Shown in pieces: positions 8,949 through 17,656 of a stretch of DNA of 64,000 nucleotides. Position 1 is the first letter of the stretch. The number at the start of each line of letters is the position of its first letter. Position numbers and translations under genes: made by a program. The notes under the pieces are model-generated. The model was given only the letters and a program-made list of their open reading frames with translations, was not told the origin of the DNA and did no database searches. This DNA is from Verrucomicrobiota bacterium (lineage in GTDB: Bacteria; Verrucomicrobiota; Verrucomicrobiia; Limisphaerales; JACRJZ01): contig JACRJZ010000140.1 of assembly GCA_016219875.1 (NCBI GenBank), positions 39,810-103,809 of the forward strand, read 5' to 3'.

Positions 8949-10088
8949 ATGCAAAGATTCCCCATGCTGAGGTTCCTCTGGTGCCTCGCGATTCTTGTCT
9001 GCGCCGTCCCACACGCTGCACTGGCCGCCGCCGGACCCGCGCCGGGTCTCATCTGGACAGACCTCCGCGAACTCGGTGTTGAAGGTCAGGGATGGACCGA
9101 CACCAAGGCTCCCTACGATCGTCTGCCCGCGAAAGCAGAGGGCAAGGTGCGGAGTGCGGTCTGGAACCTGGGCCGCCATTCGGCCGGCCTGTGTGTTCGC
9201 TTCGTTACCGATGCGGGGGAAATCCACGCCCGGTGGGTCCTTGTCTCCAGCAACCTGGCCATGCCGCACATGGCGGCGACTGGCGTCAGCGGCCTCGATC
9301 TTTACGTCAAGACAGACCGTGGCCAATGGCGCTGGCTCGCGGTCGGCAGACCGGAAAGCCAGACCAATATCTGCCGTCTGTTCGCGGGACTTTCGCCCGG
9401 CCGGCGCGAATACCTCCTGTATCTCCCGCTCTACAACGGCACTCGCTTGGTCGAACTGGGTTCTCCCGCCGGGACGACGCTCACCAAGGCCGGCCCTTGG
9501 GGAACGCCGACGCGCAAGCCGATTGTCTTCTACGGCACCTCGATTCTCCAAGGCGGCTGCGCCTCGCGTCCGGGCATGGTTCACAGCGCCATCCTTGGCC
9601 GGCGATTTCAGTTCCCGCACATCAACCTCGGCTTCTCCGGTAACGGCCGCATGGAGCCTGAACTCGCGGACCTGCTGGCCGAACTCGATCCCAGCGTTTA
9701 CGTGCTCGACTGCCTGCCCAACATGGATGCGGCAGAGGTCAGGGAACGCGTTGAGCCGTTCGTGCGGCAACTTCGGGCCGCGCGTCCCCGCACTCCGATC
9801 GTGTTGGTCGAAGACCGCTCTTACGCCGATGCGTTCCTGGTCGCCTCCAAGCGCGAACGCAACGACTCCAGCCGGCTTGCCCTGAAGGCCGCTTTTCAGA
9901 ATCTCAAGCAGTCCGGCGTCAAAGGCCTTTTTTACGTCAAGGGCGCCAACCTGCTGGGGGATGACGGCGAAGGCACCGTGGACAGTTCGCATCCGAACGA
10001 TCTGGGCTTCATGCGCCAGGCGGATGCGTTGGCCAAGGTCCTCGGGCCGTTGTTGAGGGTATCGGCGGGAACGGCCCGAATTTGGTGA
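8949..10088 (+). CDS. Secreted SGNH/GDSL-family hydrolase (probable carbohydrate esterase)
   Basis: The protein is 379 aa with a signal peptide (LWCLAILVCAVPHAALAAA). The N-terminal half is a beta-sandwich domain often fused to these esterases (WDL-type, residues about 30-185). The hydrolase domain begins at IVFYGTSILQGG, which places the nucleophile at Ser198. The oxyanion-hole block is NLGFSGNGRMEPE, and the Asp-x-x-His pair in DSSHPNDLG is D345/H348. The family removes acetyl or acyl groups from polysaccharides. The gene lies directly behind the beta-helix gene, suggesting a polysaccharide-processing pair. The start is ATG 8949, preceded by GGAAAGGA. Confidence 0.88.
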   Translation: MQRFPMLRFLWCLAILVCAVPHAALAAAGPAPGLIWTDLRELGVEGQGWTDTKAPYDRLPAKAEGKVRSAVWNLGRHSAGLCVRFVTDAGEIHARWVLVSSNLAMPHMAATGVSGLDLYVKTDRGQWRWLAVGRPESQTNICRLFAGLSPGRREYLLYLPLYNGTRLVELGSPAGTTLTKAGPWGTPTRKPIVFYGTSILQGGCASRPGMVHSAILGRRFQFPHINLGFSGNGRMEPELADLLAELDPSVYVLDCLPNMDAAEVRERVEPFVRQLRAARPRTPIVLVEDRSYADAFLVASKRERNDSSRLALKAAFQNLKQSGVKGLFYVKGANLLGDDGEGTVDSSHPNDLGFMRQADALAKVLGPLLRVSAGTARIW

Positions 10089-10515
10089 TGACCGTCCGGG
10101 AGGCCAGGCAAATCGGAACCAAGGAGGCGATTTCAAAACTCCGTAGCAGCCGACGTGAGGAGGCTCCGTTTCCAATCTGCAATCCGCAATCTGCAACCTG
10201 CAATCAGAGTGAGCCTGCCCAGGAACGTCCCGGCCGGTTGGGGTATGCTCAGCAGGCCCCACCACCGGTTGGGGCTGCCCGAAGGCACTGGAAAGTTCCT
10301 TGGCCCGATCCAGCAGCGGCTTTTCGCTGCTCAGACTCTCCTCACGTCGGCTGCTACGGTTTTGAAAGAGGCTCCAAGGGCTGCTGCTCCACCGGCGGCG
10401 AGAAGTAGGCGCTGTTGGATTCGGCTATCGCCGGGGCGGGTCTTGCGGCCAGGCGCGCGGGGTCACCGGCAGGAACACCGTTTTCACCGCCGGTTCGCCA
10501 ACACGCTCTTCGCTC
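10089..10515. repeat. Convergent spacer with inverted copies of a dispersed repeat and a 7-bp array
   Basis: The spacer separates the convergent SGNH and glycosidase-like genes. It holds a copy of the dispersed GCAGCCGACGTGAGGAGG repeat (10123-10164, preceded by GGAGGCGATTTC) and an inverted copy at 10338-10366, so transcripts could fold into a long-range stem. Between them, at about 10171-10206, is a short 7-bp array of CAATCTG, CAATCCG and CAACCTG units. No gene is supported here. Confidence 0.65.
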
Positions 10516-13122
10516 TTAATTGGCGGCGCGCGTTCTTTCCACCGGAAACGTGACGCTGCCGCCTTGCTGCGCGGAAATCTGTTTCGTGCCGCCGGCGGGC
10601 AGGTGGACGATGACGGCCTTGCAGTTCGCCGCGAGCGGCTTCACGGAGAGCTTGGCCGTCTTGCCGTCCTGGTCGGCTTGCACCGTCATGTCCAGCGGAC
10701 CGAACGGAGTCGCGACGCCGTTGAGGCGCGTGGTCATGCCAGGACCGGCCCACTCGCGCGGGAAGCCTTCGAGCAAGTGCAACTCGTCACCGCGATCCAG
10801 CGCGAGCAGATGGATCGTGAGGCGGATGAACTCCGCGCTGGCCCAGTTGTGCGGCATGTCGCCGACCTTCTTGAACTTCTCGCCGATCAACGACTGTTCC
10901 TCGCGCCACACGCCGGTCGGCGCAGCGTGATTGGCGAAGGCGTAGAGAATTTGCGCGGCCTTGCGGCCATTGCCCTGCCAGAGCCAGGCATGGCCGTAGA
11001 ACGAGGCGAAATAGTTCCAGATGCCGGTCGCGTCCCAGCCCGTGCCATAGACCATGCCTTCGCGCTCGGTGGCTTCGAGCATCGCCATGGTGCTGGCCAC
11101 GAGCGGGTCGTCCTTGGCGAAGATTTGCCCAGGATAAATGGCCTGGCAGAAGGCCCACTGCGCGCGCTGCGGAAGTTGCTTCTTGCCTGGATCGCCCATG
11201 ATGATCGGCACGTAGGCGTTGCCGTGCGAGTCTTTCGCCATGTCGCGTTGCGCGGCCTTGCGGTAAGAAGCCATGAAAGCGTCGTATTCCTTTTGCCAGG
11301 TGGCGGCTTCGTCCGTCTTGCCCAGCCAGTGCGCTGCCTGGATGAACGCGCGCAGGCCCAGCAAATTCCAGTAGGGGTTGGTGTATTCCAAATGGACGCC
11401 GCCGATGCCGCCATCCGGAAAGCCCGCCGGGACCAAGCCGTCGTCCAGCGGCGTGTCGTTCTCCAGAGTGCGCTGGCGCAACGTCTGGATATGCGCGGCC
11501 ACGCGGGCGAGCTTTGGCCAGATGGATTCCAGCCAAGCCTTGTCCTGCGTGAGTTGCGCGTGCCGCACGCACGTCCACAGCACGATGCCGTTTTCCTTGG
11601 AGAAATTCCCCATGACCTCGATGCGGCCATCCGGCTTCTGGAACGTCAGTTCGTAAGCCACGCCGTTGCGCGCTTCCTGGCCCGCGCCGACCATCGCCGC
11701 CGACTCCAACAGAAATGCGCCATCCACGATCCACAGTCCGCGATAGCACGTCGGGCCAACCTGAAACGCCGGCAGACCTTTCTTGATTTCGCGCGCCTGC
11801 CAGATGTTGCGGATGGAGGAGTCCACCAATGCCTGAATGCCCGGGTCTGAAACTTCCACGCGGCCATAGGGCAACGGAGCCTTCTCCCAATAGGCTCGCG
11901 CCCGCTCGCGGCACGCCAGCGCGCCCTTGATGGCGGAGGGTTCGTAAATCATGGCTCCCCCGCCGCTGTAGAGCACAAGAAACGTTGCCGTGTCTCCGGC
12001 CGGCACGGCCAACGGTTCAAGCTGGATGACCCGGCGTGCGCCCTTCTCCTCCGCCAGACCGGTCATCTTGAGGGAAGCGGTCACCGTCTCGTAATCGTTG
12101 ATGCGCACGCGCTGCGCGGGCCGCTGGAAATCGAAGGCCAGCGTGGTGTCCACAATCAGGCGCGGCTGAAACCGGCGCGTCTCGGCGCTCTTGTTGGTGG
12201 CACGAACCAGGATCAGATCATTCCGCGCCGGCCCGCCCGGATTGGTCGTATTCAACCGCGCGAGGGCGAACGCGTTCAGCTTCCCCGACAGAAGTTTATC
12301 GCTATCCGGCTTGGTGGCGTCATCAAACACCCACAGGCCATTGAGCATGGTGTTCTTGTCCGCCGCTTGCGGTGCGGCCTCCACGGCGATCTCAATCTTG
12401 CCGTCGCCGTTCGCATCCTTGGCGTCGAACCAGAAGGCCACCGCTTTGTTCTGGCCAATGTCGGCCACGGTATCGACGGTCTTCGGTTCCGCACCCTCGA
12501 CGCGGAGCACCTGGATGCGTTTGCCGGTTTCCTTCCACCAGCCTTCGCACAGCGCGAGTGCGATGCGGCGCGACGCGCCCGCTGGCACCGCCAGTTCGTA
12601 GTGGATGTTGCCGTCCATGTGGACGGCGATGTGCCGCAACGACGGGTCGAGTCCTGCGGGAGGCTTGGCCCAGTCGCGATTCATGCCGCCGCCGTCGGTG
12701 CGCTGCAACGGCGAGGCTACCGCCGGCGCGTTGGTCTGGGCCAAATCGGTGACCGCGAAGGCTTCTTCCACGATCTCCAGCCCCTCCGCCGCGCGGAACG
12801 TCCGCACGATGGGCACGCGCGGCGAAAGCAGTTCCTGCTTCTGCCACACCGCGCCGCCGATCACCTCCACACCAACGCGCGTGGCGAACTCGCGTCCGCC
12901 CTGGCCGTAATGGTAGAGCAACTCGCCGCTGCGATCCACGAGCGACTTGTGCGGGTCATCCGGCAGGCAGATGGCCGTCTGCCATTCGGGGGGCGAGAAG
13001 CGGAAATCGACGCGCCCAGCGCTGGCTTCCGCGGGCTGGCCTCGGGTCGTTACTGGGAGGATGACTGCAAGAGTCCCGATGGTTGCAAGGATGATTGGCT
13101 TCATTCGCGTCAAGGCGGTCAT
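10516..13122 (-). CDS. Secreted six-hairpin (alpha/alpha-toroid) glycosidase-like protein
   Basis: The protein is 868 aa. An N-terminal signal peptide (MKPIILATIGTLAVILPVTTRG) starts at either ATG 13122 or ATG 13104; neither has a strong ribosome site. The N-terminal half is beta-rich, with a malectin/NPCBM-like segment and an EF-hand-like DANGDGKIE. Residues about 420-770 are helical, with W-R-G-x-W-x-x-D-G-A-F (seen as YRGLWIVDGAFLLESAAMVG), YWNLLGLRAFIQAA and YGTGWDATGIWNYFA, consistent with the six-hairpin glycosidase superfamily. The C-terminal region is a beta-sandwich. It probably acts on an extracellular glycan; substrate unknown. The gene is convergent with its upstream neighbour. 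Confidence 0.78.
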   Translation of the reverse strand: MTALTRMKPIILATIGTLAVILPVTTRGQPAEASAGRVDFRFSPPEWQTAICLPDDPHKSLVDRSGELLYHYGQGGREFATRVGVEVIGGAVWQKQELLSPRVPIVRTFRAAEGLEIVEEAFAVTDLAQTNAPAVASPLQRTDGGGMNRDWAKPPAGLDPSLRHIAVHMDGNIHYELAVPAGASRRIALALCEGWWKETGKRIQVLRVEGAEPKTVDTVADIGQNKAVAFWFDAKDANGDGKIEIAVEAAPQAADKNTMLNGLWVFDDATKPDSDKLLSGKLNAFALARLNTTNPGGPARNDLILVRATNKSAETRRFQPRLIVDTTLAFDFQRPAQRVRINDYETVTASLKMTGLAEEKGARRVIQLEPLAVPAGDTATFLVLYSGGGAMIYEPSAIKGALACRERARAYWEKAPLPYGRVEVSDPGIQALVDSSIRNIWQAREIKKGLPAFQVGPTCYRGLWIVDGAFLLESAAMVGAGQEARNGVAYELTFQKPDGRIEVMGNFSKENGIVLWTCVRHAQLTQDKAWLESIWPKLARVAAHIQTLRQRTLENDTPLDDGLVPAGFPDGGIGGVHLEYTNPYWNLLGLRAFIQAAHWLGKTDEAATWQKEYDAFMASYRKAAQRDMAKDSHGNAYVPIIMGDPGKKQLPQRAQWAFCQAIYPGQIFAKDDPLVASTMAMLEATEREGMVYGTGWDATGIWNYFASFYGHAWLWQGNGRKAAQILYAFANHAAPTGVWREEQSLIGEKFKKVGDMPHNWASAEFIRLTIHLLALDRGDELHLLEGFPREWAGPGMTTRLNGVATPFGPLDMTVQADQDGKTAKLSVKPLAANCKAVIVHLPAGGTKQISAQQGGSVTFPVERTRAAN

Positions 13123-13890
13123 GGCTTTACCGAGCCGGAAACTACTGTGTGGTCAAAAACGAGGCAACACCAACTTCATCTCTGTGTGTCGCGCCTTGCT
13201 TGTTACGGGGATCGCGGGCCGCTGTGTGACGGCGCACGGCCTACCGGGTAGCACGAGAGCTGTGGGCCGGGTTCCCAGACCCGGCGATTTGGGATCGGTG
13301 TTCTCTCACGCGGCCTCAACGTCTGGCCAAGGATTCAGGCGCCTCAATTTTTTTGTTGAGTCCGCGCTTCAGAGCCTCTAGACACAAGGCCGAAGCACAT
13401 GTTGCGAAAGCGGCGGGCTGCGAGTCGATTGGACTCGCTCTGGAGCCTGAATCGTTTTCCGAGTGGCCAGGAAAACCTGGTGTGGATATCCGGGGATTGG
13501 GAATCCGGGAACAACTAGTTTTTGACGTGGCTGATGCGACGGAAGTCGCAAATAGCCAAGTGCGGTAGCTTGTTGCCATCCTCCATTTGCAGCGATGCCT
13601 GCTCTACAGGTTGTGCGTTGGTCCTGTTGCACCCCAACCCATAGAGGGGCATTCCATAGCAGTTCGAATCGCTGTTGGAATCATGGTCGCCGATCAGCCT
13701 TGGGCACAAGACAGCCAAGACCCGGGCGACGATCTGAACACCGCGCTTCGAGGTTTGACCCGAACTCCAAAGCTAAATGGCTACAAAGAATGCAGAGTGG
13801 GAGGACCACGGAGCGGTACGGTCAGGAAGAGGCTGTGCTGCTCCCACTAGGCTATCCCCCTATCGGCCATCGGTCATTCGCACCGCCCCG
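13123..13890. other. Long spacer without a supportable gene
   Basis: About 770 bases upstream of the minus-strand glycosidase-like gene. Short ORFs occur on both strands, but none has a recognisable domain or consistent start signal. One clear hairpin is GCCGGGT-TCCCAG-ACCCGGC at 13266-13285; the same stem recurs at 55872-55891. The region could contain promoters for the minus-strand gene or old gene remnants. Confidence 0.4.
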
Positions 13891-14715
13891 GTCGTCCCGT
13901 GGTCCTGTGATTTTCTCATTCCGCAATCTGCAATCGAACGGCCCTTCCTCCTTCGCTCATTTCGTAATCTGTAATCTGGAATCTGCAATCGATTGATCTG
14001 TGGTCAGCAGTCCGTGGTCCTTGCTTTTGCCTTCTGCCTTGTGCCCTTCGCCCTTTTCCCCCTCGGCCATTCCGCACTCCGCATTCTGCAAACCGCAATC
14101 AAATAGTCCCGTTGTCAGTGGTCTTGTGGTCTTAAATCTGCCTTCTCGTTGCTTGTCTTTCGTCTTTTGTCCTCTTTCGCGTCGTCAGCAGTCCCCAGTT
14201 GTTCCGTCATCTGTCCTCTGTCTGTAGTCTTTCGTCCTTAGTCTCTGATCTTACGTCCTTTATAGTATCCTCAACTATCAACCAACCACTCTCAACCGCT
14301 CGGAGTCCCTGGTCTTCAGTCCCTTGTCTTTGGTCTGGCTTGCCTCCTTTGCTCTTTGGCCCATTCTGCATTCTGCAATCGAGTGGTCCTCCGCCCTCCG
14401 TCCTCTGCCCTTTCGTCTCTGGTCTTTGGACTGTAGTCTTTGGTCTGTGGTCTCGTGGTCCGTGGTCTTGATTGCACCTCTGCCCTTTGCTCTTTGCCCT
14501 TCCCTCTTCGCTCTTTAGTCTCTGGTCACTCGTCTCTAGTCTTTGGTCTTGCTGTCTTGGCTATCGGCTATCGGTCATTCGCGCCCCGCGCGCGGCCCTT
14601 TTCCGCCTCGGCCAATCCGCAATCTGCAATCTGCAATTGAACGTCCCTCCGTCCTCAGCCTGTAGTCTTTGGTTTCTCGCCGCGCTTGCCCCTCTGCGCT
14701 TTGCCTTCGAGATCA
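13891..14715 (+). repeat. Degenerate 7-bp tandem repeat array (largest)
   Basis: About 800 bases made almost wholly of 7-bp units on a pyrimidine-rich plus strand. Unit classes seen are CAATCTG/CATTCTG, TCTTTGG/TCTGTGG, CTCTTTG/CCCTTCG, CTCAACC and TATCGGC. Fourteen consecutive in-phase units can be read from 14485 to 14582, for example CTTTGCT, CTCTGGT and CATTCGC. Two composite blocks inside (14257-14392 and 14485-14610) recur downstream. No gene is supported. The array ends about 70 bases before the DUF433 gene. Confidence 0.85.
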
Positions 14716-14787
14716 CTGGGCGGTTGAACTTCCTCCCAGACGTTGCCTGGTTGACACGCTGGGCAGCACCAACGACTTTTTGCAGCT

Positions 14788-15087
14788 ATGAATGCTCAAA
14801 CCGTGGTGGAGATTGATACCCTCATTGACAGCTTTCCTGGTGTGAGGGGCGGTCGTCCGGTGATTGCTGGCACCGGGGTAACGGTCAAGCGCATTGCTGG
14901 CTGGCACCAGATGGGCATGGAAGCAGAGGCCATTACGGACCAGTATGGGCATCTGACTTTGGCGCAAGTGCATGCGGCCCTGGCCTACTACTACGCAAAT
15001 CGCGCGGCTATCGACGCGGATTTGGAGGAAGAGAGATATGAATATGAGCGCCTGCTTGCCCAGACCAGAGAGGGGCAAGCGGCTTGA
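14788..15087 (+). CDS. DUF433-family antitoxin-like protein
   Basis: The protein is 99 aa. The DUF433 signature is visible: RPVIAGTGVTVKRIAGWHQMGMEAEAITDQYGHLTLAQVHAALAYYYAN, a small winged-helix-like fold. The C-terminal DLEEERYEYERLLAQ is a charged helix as found in antitoxins. In many genomes DUF433 genes sit directly before a DUF5615 PIN-like toxin gene, and this is the arrangement here: the stop TGA at 15085 overlaps the TTG start of the downstream frame. The toxin frame is broken, so the antitoxin may be an orphan. The gene is embedded between two 7-bp arrays. Confidence 0.85.
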   Translation: MNAQTVVEIDTLIDSFPGVRGGRPVIAGTGVTVKRIAGWHQMGMEAEAITDQYGHLTLAQVHAALAYYYANRAAIDADLEEERYEYERLLAQTREGQAA

Positions 15088-15444
15088 ACCAACTGCGTTT
15101 GTATCTCGACGAAGATGCCGCCCAGCGCGATTTGTTGGTGGCGTTGCGGGCGCGGCGTGGAGATCACTTCAGCGCAAGAGATGGGCTTGGTAGCGGTGCC
15201 GGATAGAACACAACTGGAATGGTGCCAAGCTCAAGGCCGTGTTCTTTACACCTTCAACGTGAGGGATTTCTACGCGCTCCACACGGAATACCTTTCTTCA
15301 GGCCGGACGCACGCTGGAATCATCCTGGCTCCGCAACAACGGTATTCCATCGGCGAACAGATGCGTCGCCTTTTACGGCTGATCGCCATTCGCTCGGCTA
15401 CGGACATGCATAATCAGGTGGCTTTTCTGAGCGCCTGGGGTTGA
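15084..15444 (+). pseudogene. Frameshifted DUF5615 PIN-like toxin gene
   Basis: The N-terminal part (LRLYLDEDAAQRDLLVALRAR) is read from TTG 15084 but stops at 15204-15206. The remainder (GVEITSAQEMGLVAVPDRTQ, then FNVRDFYALHTEYL and HAGIILAPQQRYSIGEQMRRLL) continues in the +1-related frame to 15444. Joined at about 15150-15156, the two parts give a normal DUF5615 protein of about 120 aa with the metal-binding Asp residues of LDED and FNVRDF. The total length is one base over, or two short of, a multiple of three. The break lies in a GC-rich GCGGGCGCGGCG run, so a sequencing error is possible. Confidence 0.75.
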
Positions 15445-15985
15445 ATTCAGCGGTTCGTTGTCTCGTTCTTTCGTCCGCCCTCCGCCCTTTCGTCTTTAGT
15501 CACTCGTCTTTGGTCCTTTGTATTACCCTCAACTATCAACCAGCCACGCTCAACCGCTCGGGGTTTCCGGTCTTCAGTCCCTTGTCTTTGGTCTGTAGTC
15601 TCGTGGTCTGTGGTCTTGTAGTCCTGCACTGCCATTCTCCCATTCTGCAATCCGCACTCCGCATTCTGCAATTGAACGGGACCTTGCCCTTTGCTCTTTG
15701 CCCTTCCCTCTTCGCTCTTTAGTCTCTGGTCACTCGTCTCTGGTCTTTGGTCTTGCTGTCTTGGCTATCGGCTATCGGTCATTCGCGCCCCGCGCGCGGC
15801 CCTTCCCCTGTGCTCTTCGCGCTTTACGCTTTGCCCATTCCCCGTTCCGCAATCTTGCAGTTGGATGGCCTTTCGCCTTTCCGGCGGCCTTGCCGTTCCT
15901 CCCAGGCGGGATGCGTTTCAAAGTGTCAAGTTGCTGCGGGGCGGGAATGAGGCTTTGTTGGGATCGTGTGTGGATGAAACCTGAA
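15445..15985 (+). repeat. Degenerate 7-bp tandem repeat array
   Basis: About 540 bases of pyrimidine-rich 7-bp units of the same classes as the 13.9 kb array. It contains a near copy of the 14485-14610 block (15689-15815) and a shorter copy of the 14257 block (15519-15598). It ends just before hicB. No gene is supported. Confidence 0.85.
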
Positions 15986-15995
15986 CCGTTTTTCT

Positions 15996-16247
15996 ATGCT
16001 CGCGCGATACATTGACACGGCCATGGAACTGGCCCGCTACGAGATCATTGCGGATGACGACTGGTATTGGGGTGAGATCCCTGGACTCCAGGGGGTGTGG
16101 GCGCGGCAGGAAACCCTCGCCGGCTGCCAGCGTGAACTCCGGGAAGCCTTGAGTGACTGGATTGCGCTTCGCCTTCGTCTCGGCCTGGAGATTCCCGAAC
16201 TCGCTCAAATGAATCTGAACCGGATTGGCGTTCTGGCTCATGCCTAG
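15996..16247 (+). CDS. hicB: HicB-family antitoxin
   Basis: The protein is 83 aa. It shows the HicB pattern MLARYIDTAMELARYEIIADDDWYWGEIPGLQGVWARQETLAGCQRELREALSDWIALRLRLG, a partially degraded RNase H fold, with the characteristic G-E-I-P-G-L-x-G-V-W strand. HicB neutralises the HicA mRNA interferase and can autoregulate the operon. The stop TAG (16245-16247) overlaps the ATG of the downstream hicA frame, as in ordinary hicBA operons. The partner hicA has lost its frame near the start. Confidence 0.85.
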   Translation: MLARYIDTAMELARYEIIADDDWYWGEIPGLQGVWARQETLAGCQRELREALSDWIALRLRLGLEIPELAQMNLNRIGVLAHA

Positions 16248-16457
16248 CTGCCTGCGACGTCGCGGACGAAGTTCATTCAGCGGCTCCGGCAACTTGGCTT
16301 CGAAGGGCCGTATGCGGGCGGCAAGCATCCGCAAATGAGACGGGGTCACCAGACGCTGATCATTCCGAACGAGCATGAAGGTGATATCGGGCCGGGCTTC
16401 CTGCATCGCCTGCTTCGGCAAGCGGGCATTTCTCGCGAAGAATGGCTCGGCGAATAG
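16240..16457 (+). pseudogene. hicA: hicA toxin gene with a 1-base deletion near the start
   Basis: From the overlapping ATG 16240 the frame reads MPS and then diverges. One base later the standard HicA sequence appears in the next frame: LPATSRTKFIQRLRQLGFEG, then YAGGKHPQMRRGHQTLIIPN, ending GFLHRLLRQAGISREEWLGE at the TAG 16455-16457. The catalytic His lies in GGKHPQM. Restoring one C after base 16248 (AGC-CTG) would give an intact 72-aa HicA. The gene is therefore inactive as written, or the base is missing from the assembly. Confidence 0.75.
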
Positions 16458-16728
16458 CAGTCTTCTCGTCTTCCGGTCTTTGTGCTTCCTGGCCTTCACC
16501 CTTTGCCCATCACGCAATCTGCAATCCGCATTCCGCAATTGAACGGTTTCTGGTCTTTGGTCCTTTGTATTACCCTCAACTATCAACCAACCACTCTCAA
16601 CCGCTCGGAGTCTCTGGTCTTCAGTCCCTTGTCTTTGGTCTGGCTTGCCCCCTTTGCTCTTTGGCCCATTCTGCATTCTGTAATCTGCATTCTGCAATCG
16701 AACGGCCCTTCCCTGCAAGCTCTTAGCT
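16458..16728 (+). repeat. Degenerate 7-bp tandem repeat array ahead of rfbF
   Basis: About 270 bases of 7-bp units, including the third copy (16562-16700) of the composite block also seen at 14257 and 15519. The array runs to within a few bases of the rfbF ATG, with no Shine-Dalgarno visible. Confidence 0.85.
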
Positions 16729-16732
16729 CCTG

Positions 16733-17515
16733 ATGAAAGTGGTCATTCTCTGCGGCGGTAAAGGGACTCGCCTTCGCGAGGAGACGGAATATCGTCCCAA
16801 ACCCATGGTGCCGATTGGCCGCCAACCGATCCTTTGGCACATCATGAAGTATTACGCCCATTTTGGGCACAGGGAGTTCGTCCTATGCCTGGGCTACAAG
16901 GGCGACATGATTCGGGAGTACTTCCGCGACTATCTTTGGCAGACCTGCGATGTCACAATTAGTCTGGGCCGGCATCCCAAAGCTCAATTCCACAATCGCC
17001 ATGACGAAGAAGATTGGACTGTGACCTTGGCGGACACAGGCCCGGAGTCAATGACAGCGTATCGCGTCAAGCTGATCCAGCGCTACATCCCGGAAGACGA
17101 GCCATTCCTGCTCACCTACGGCGATGGATTATCCACCATTGACATCAATGCATCCATCGAAACACATGAGAGAGCAGGTAAGGTCTGCACAATTTCAGCC
17201 GTCCATCCGGCAGGTCGATTCGGAACTCTCTCGCTGAGTCCTAGCGGCGTCATCCAGACGTTCATGGAAAAGCCCCAGTTTGAGACCGCTTACGTGAACG
17301 GAGGCTACATGGTTTGCAGTTACCGAATGTTTGATTTCCTTCCCAACGATCCAGCCATCATGCTGGAGCGCGAGCCGATGGCGCGGCTTGTGGCGGATGG
17401 CCAGCTTAGCTCCTATCGACATGAGGGTTTCTGGCAGCCTATGGACACCTACCAGGAGCAGCAGTACCTGAACCGCCTTTGGGACGAGAACAAAGCGCCG
17501 TGGAAGATTTGGTAA
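16733..17515 (+). CDS. rfbF: Glucose-1-phosphate cytidylyltransferase
   Basis: The protein is 260 aa, the family's usual length. The nucleotide-binding signature is at the N-terminus (VVILCGGKGTRLREETEYRPKPMVPIG), followed by PILWHIMKYYAHFGHREFVLCLGYKG. Later blocks (LTYGDGLSTIDI, FMEKP and the C-terminal WQPMDTYQE) match RfbF/DdhA. It makes CDP-glucose from CTP and glucose-1-phosphate in the cytoplasm, the first step toward CDP-activated deoxysugars. It is the first clear gene of the polysaccharide locus and is followed by rfbG. Confidence 0.95.
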   Translation: MKVVILCGGKGTRLREETEYRPKPMVPIGRQPILWHIMKYYAHFGHREFVLCLGYKGDMIREYFRDYLWQTCDVTISLGRHPKAQFHNRHDEEDWTVTLADTGPESMTAYRVKLIQRYIPEDEPFLLTYGDGLSTIDINASIETHERAGKVCTISAVHPAGRFGTLSLSPSGVIQTFMEKPQFETAYVNGGYMVCSYRMFDFLPNDPAIMLEREPMARLVADGQLSSYRHEGFWQPMDTYQEQQYLNRLWDENKAPWKIW

Positions 17516-17656
17516 ACGAAGACCACTGACTACGGACTGCAGACTACTGTCACCTGGCTTCTGTCCTCTGACCTCTGTGCTCCTCGCCCCTTGCTCTTGG
17601 CGCTTGGCCCTTCGCCCGCCTTCTGAGTTCTGTCTTCTGTCTCCTGTCTTCTGGGA
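17516..17656 (+). repeat. Short 7-bp array between rfbF and rfbG
   Basis: The first 30 bases carry purine-rich units (AGACCAC, GGACTGC, AGACTAC), the complement of the GTAGTCT class. The rest is the pyrimidine-rich class (TGTCCTC, TTGGCCC, TGTCTTC), running to the rfbG ATG. The array therefore changes strand polarity inside the spacer. Confidence 0.75.

Noticed and set aside
6543..10265. Minus-strand ORF of 1240 aa
   Set aside because: It is antisense to the beta-helix and SGNH genes, which have signal peptides and recognised motifs; no domain appears in it.
13353..13850. Short ORFs upstream of the first array
   Set aside because: No ribosome site, no domain and no agreement between strands; left as unannotated spacer.
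13891..14715. CRISPR array
   Set aside because: The repeat unit is 7 bases, degenerate and without unique spacers of regular length; no cas genes are nearby.
13916..17650. Small ORFs rich in Ser, Leu, Cys and Phe in the arrays
   Set aside because: They are simply translations of 7-bp repeats (period 21 in protein-coding frames) and lack start signals and domains.
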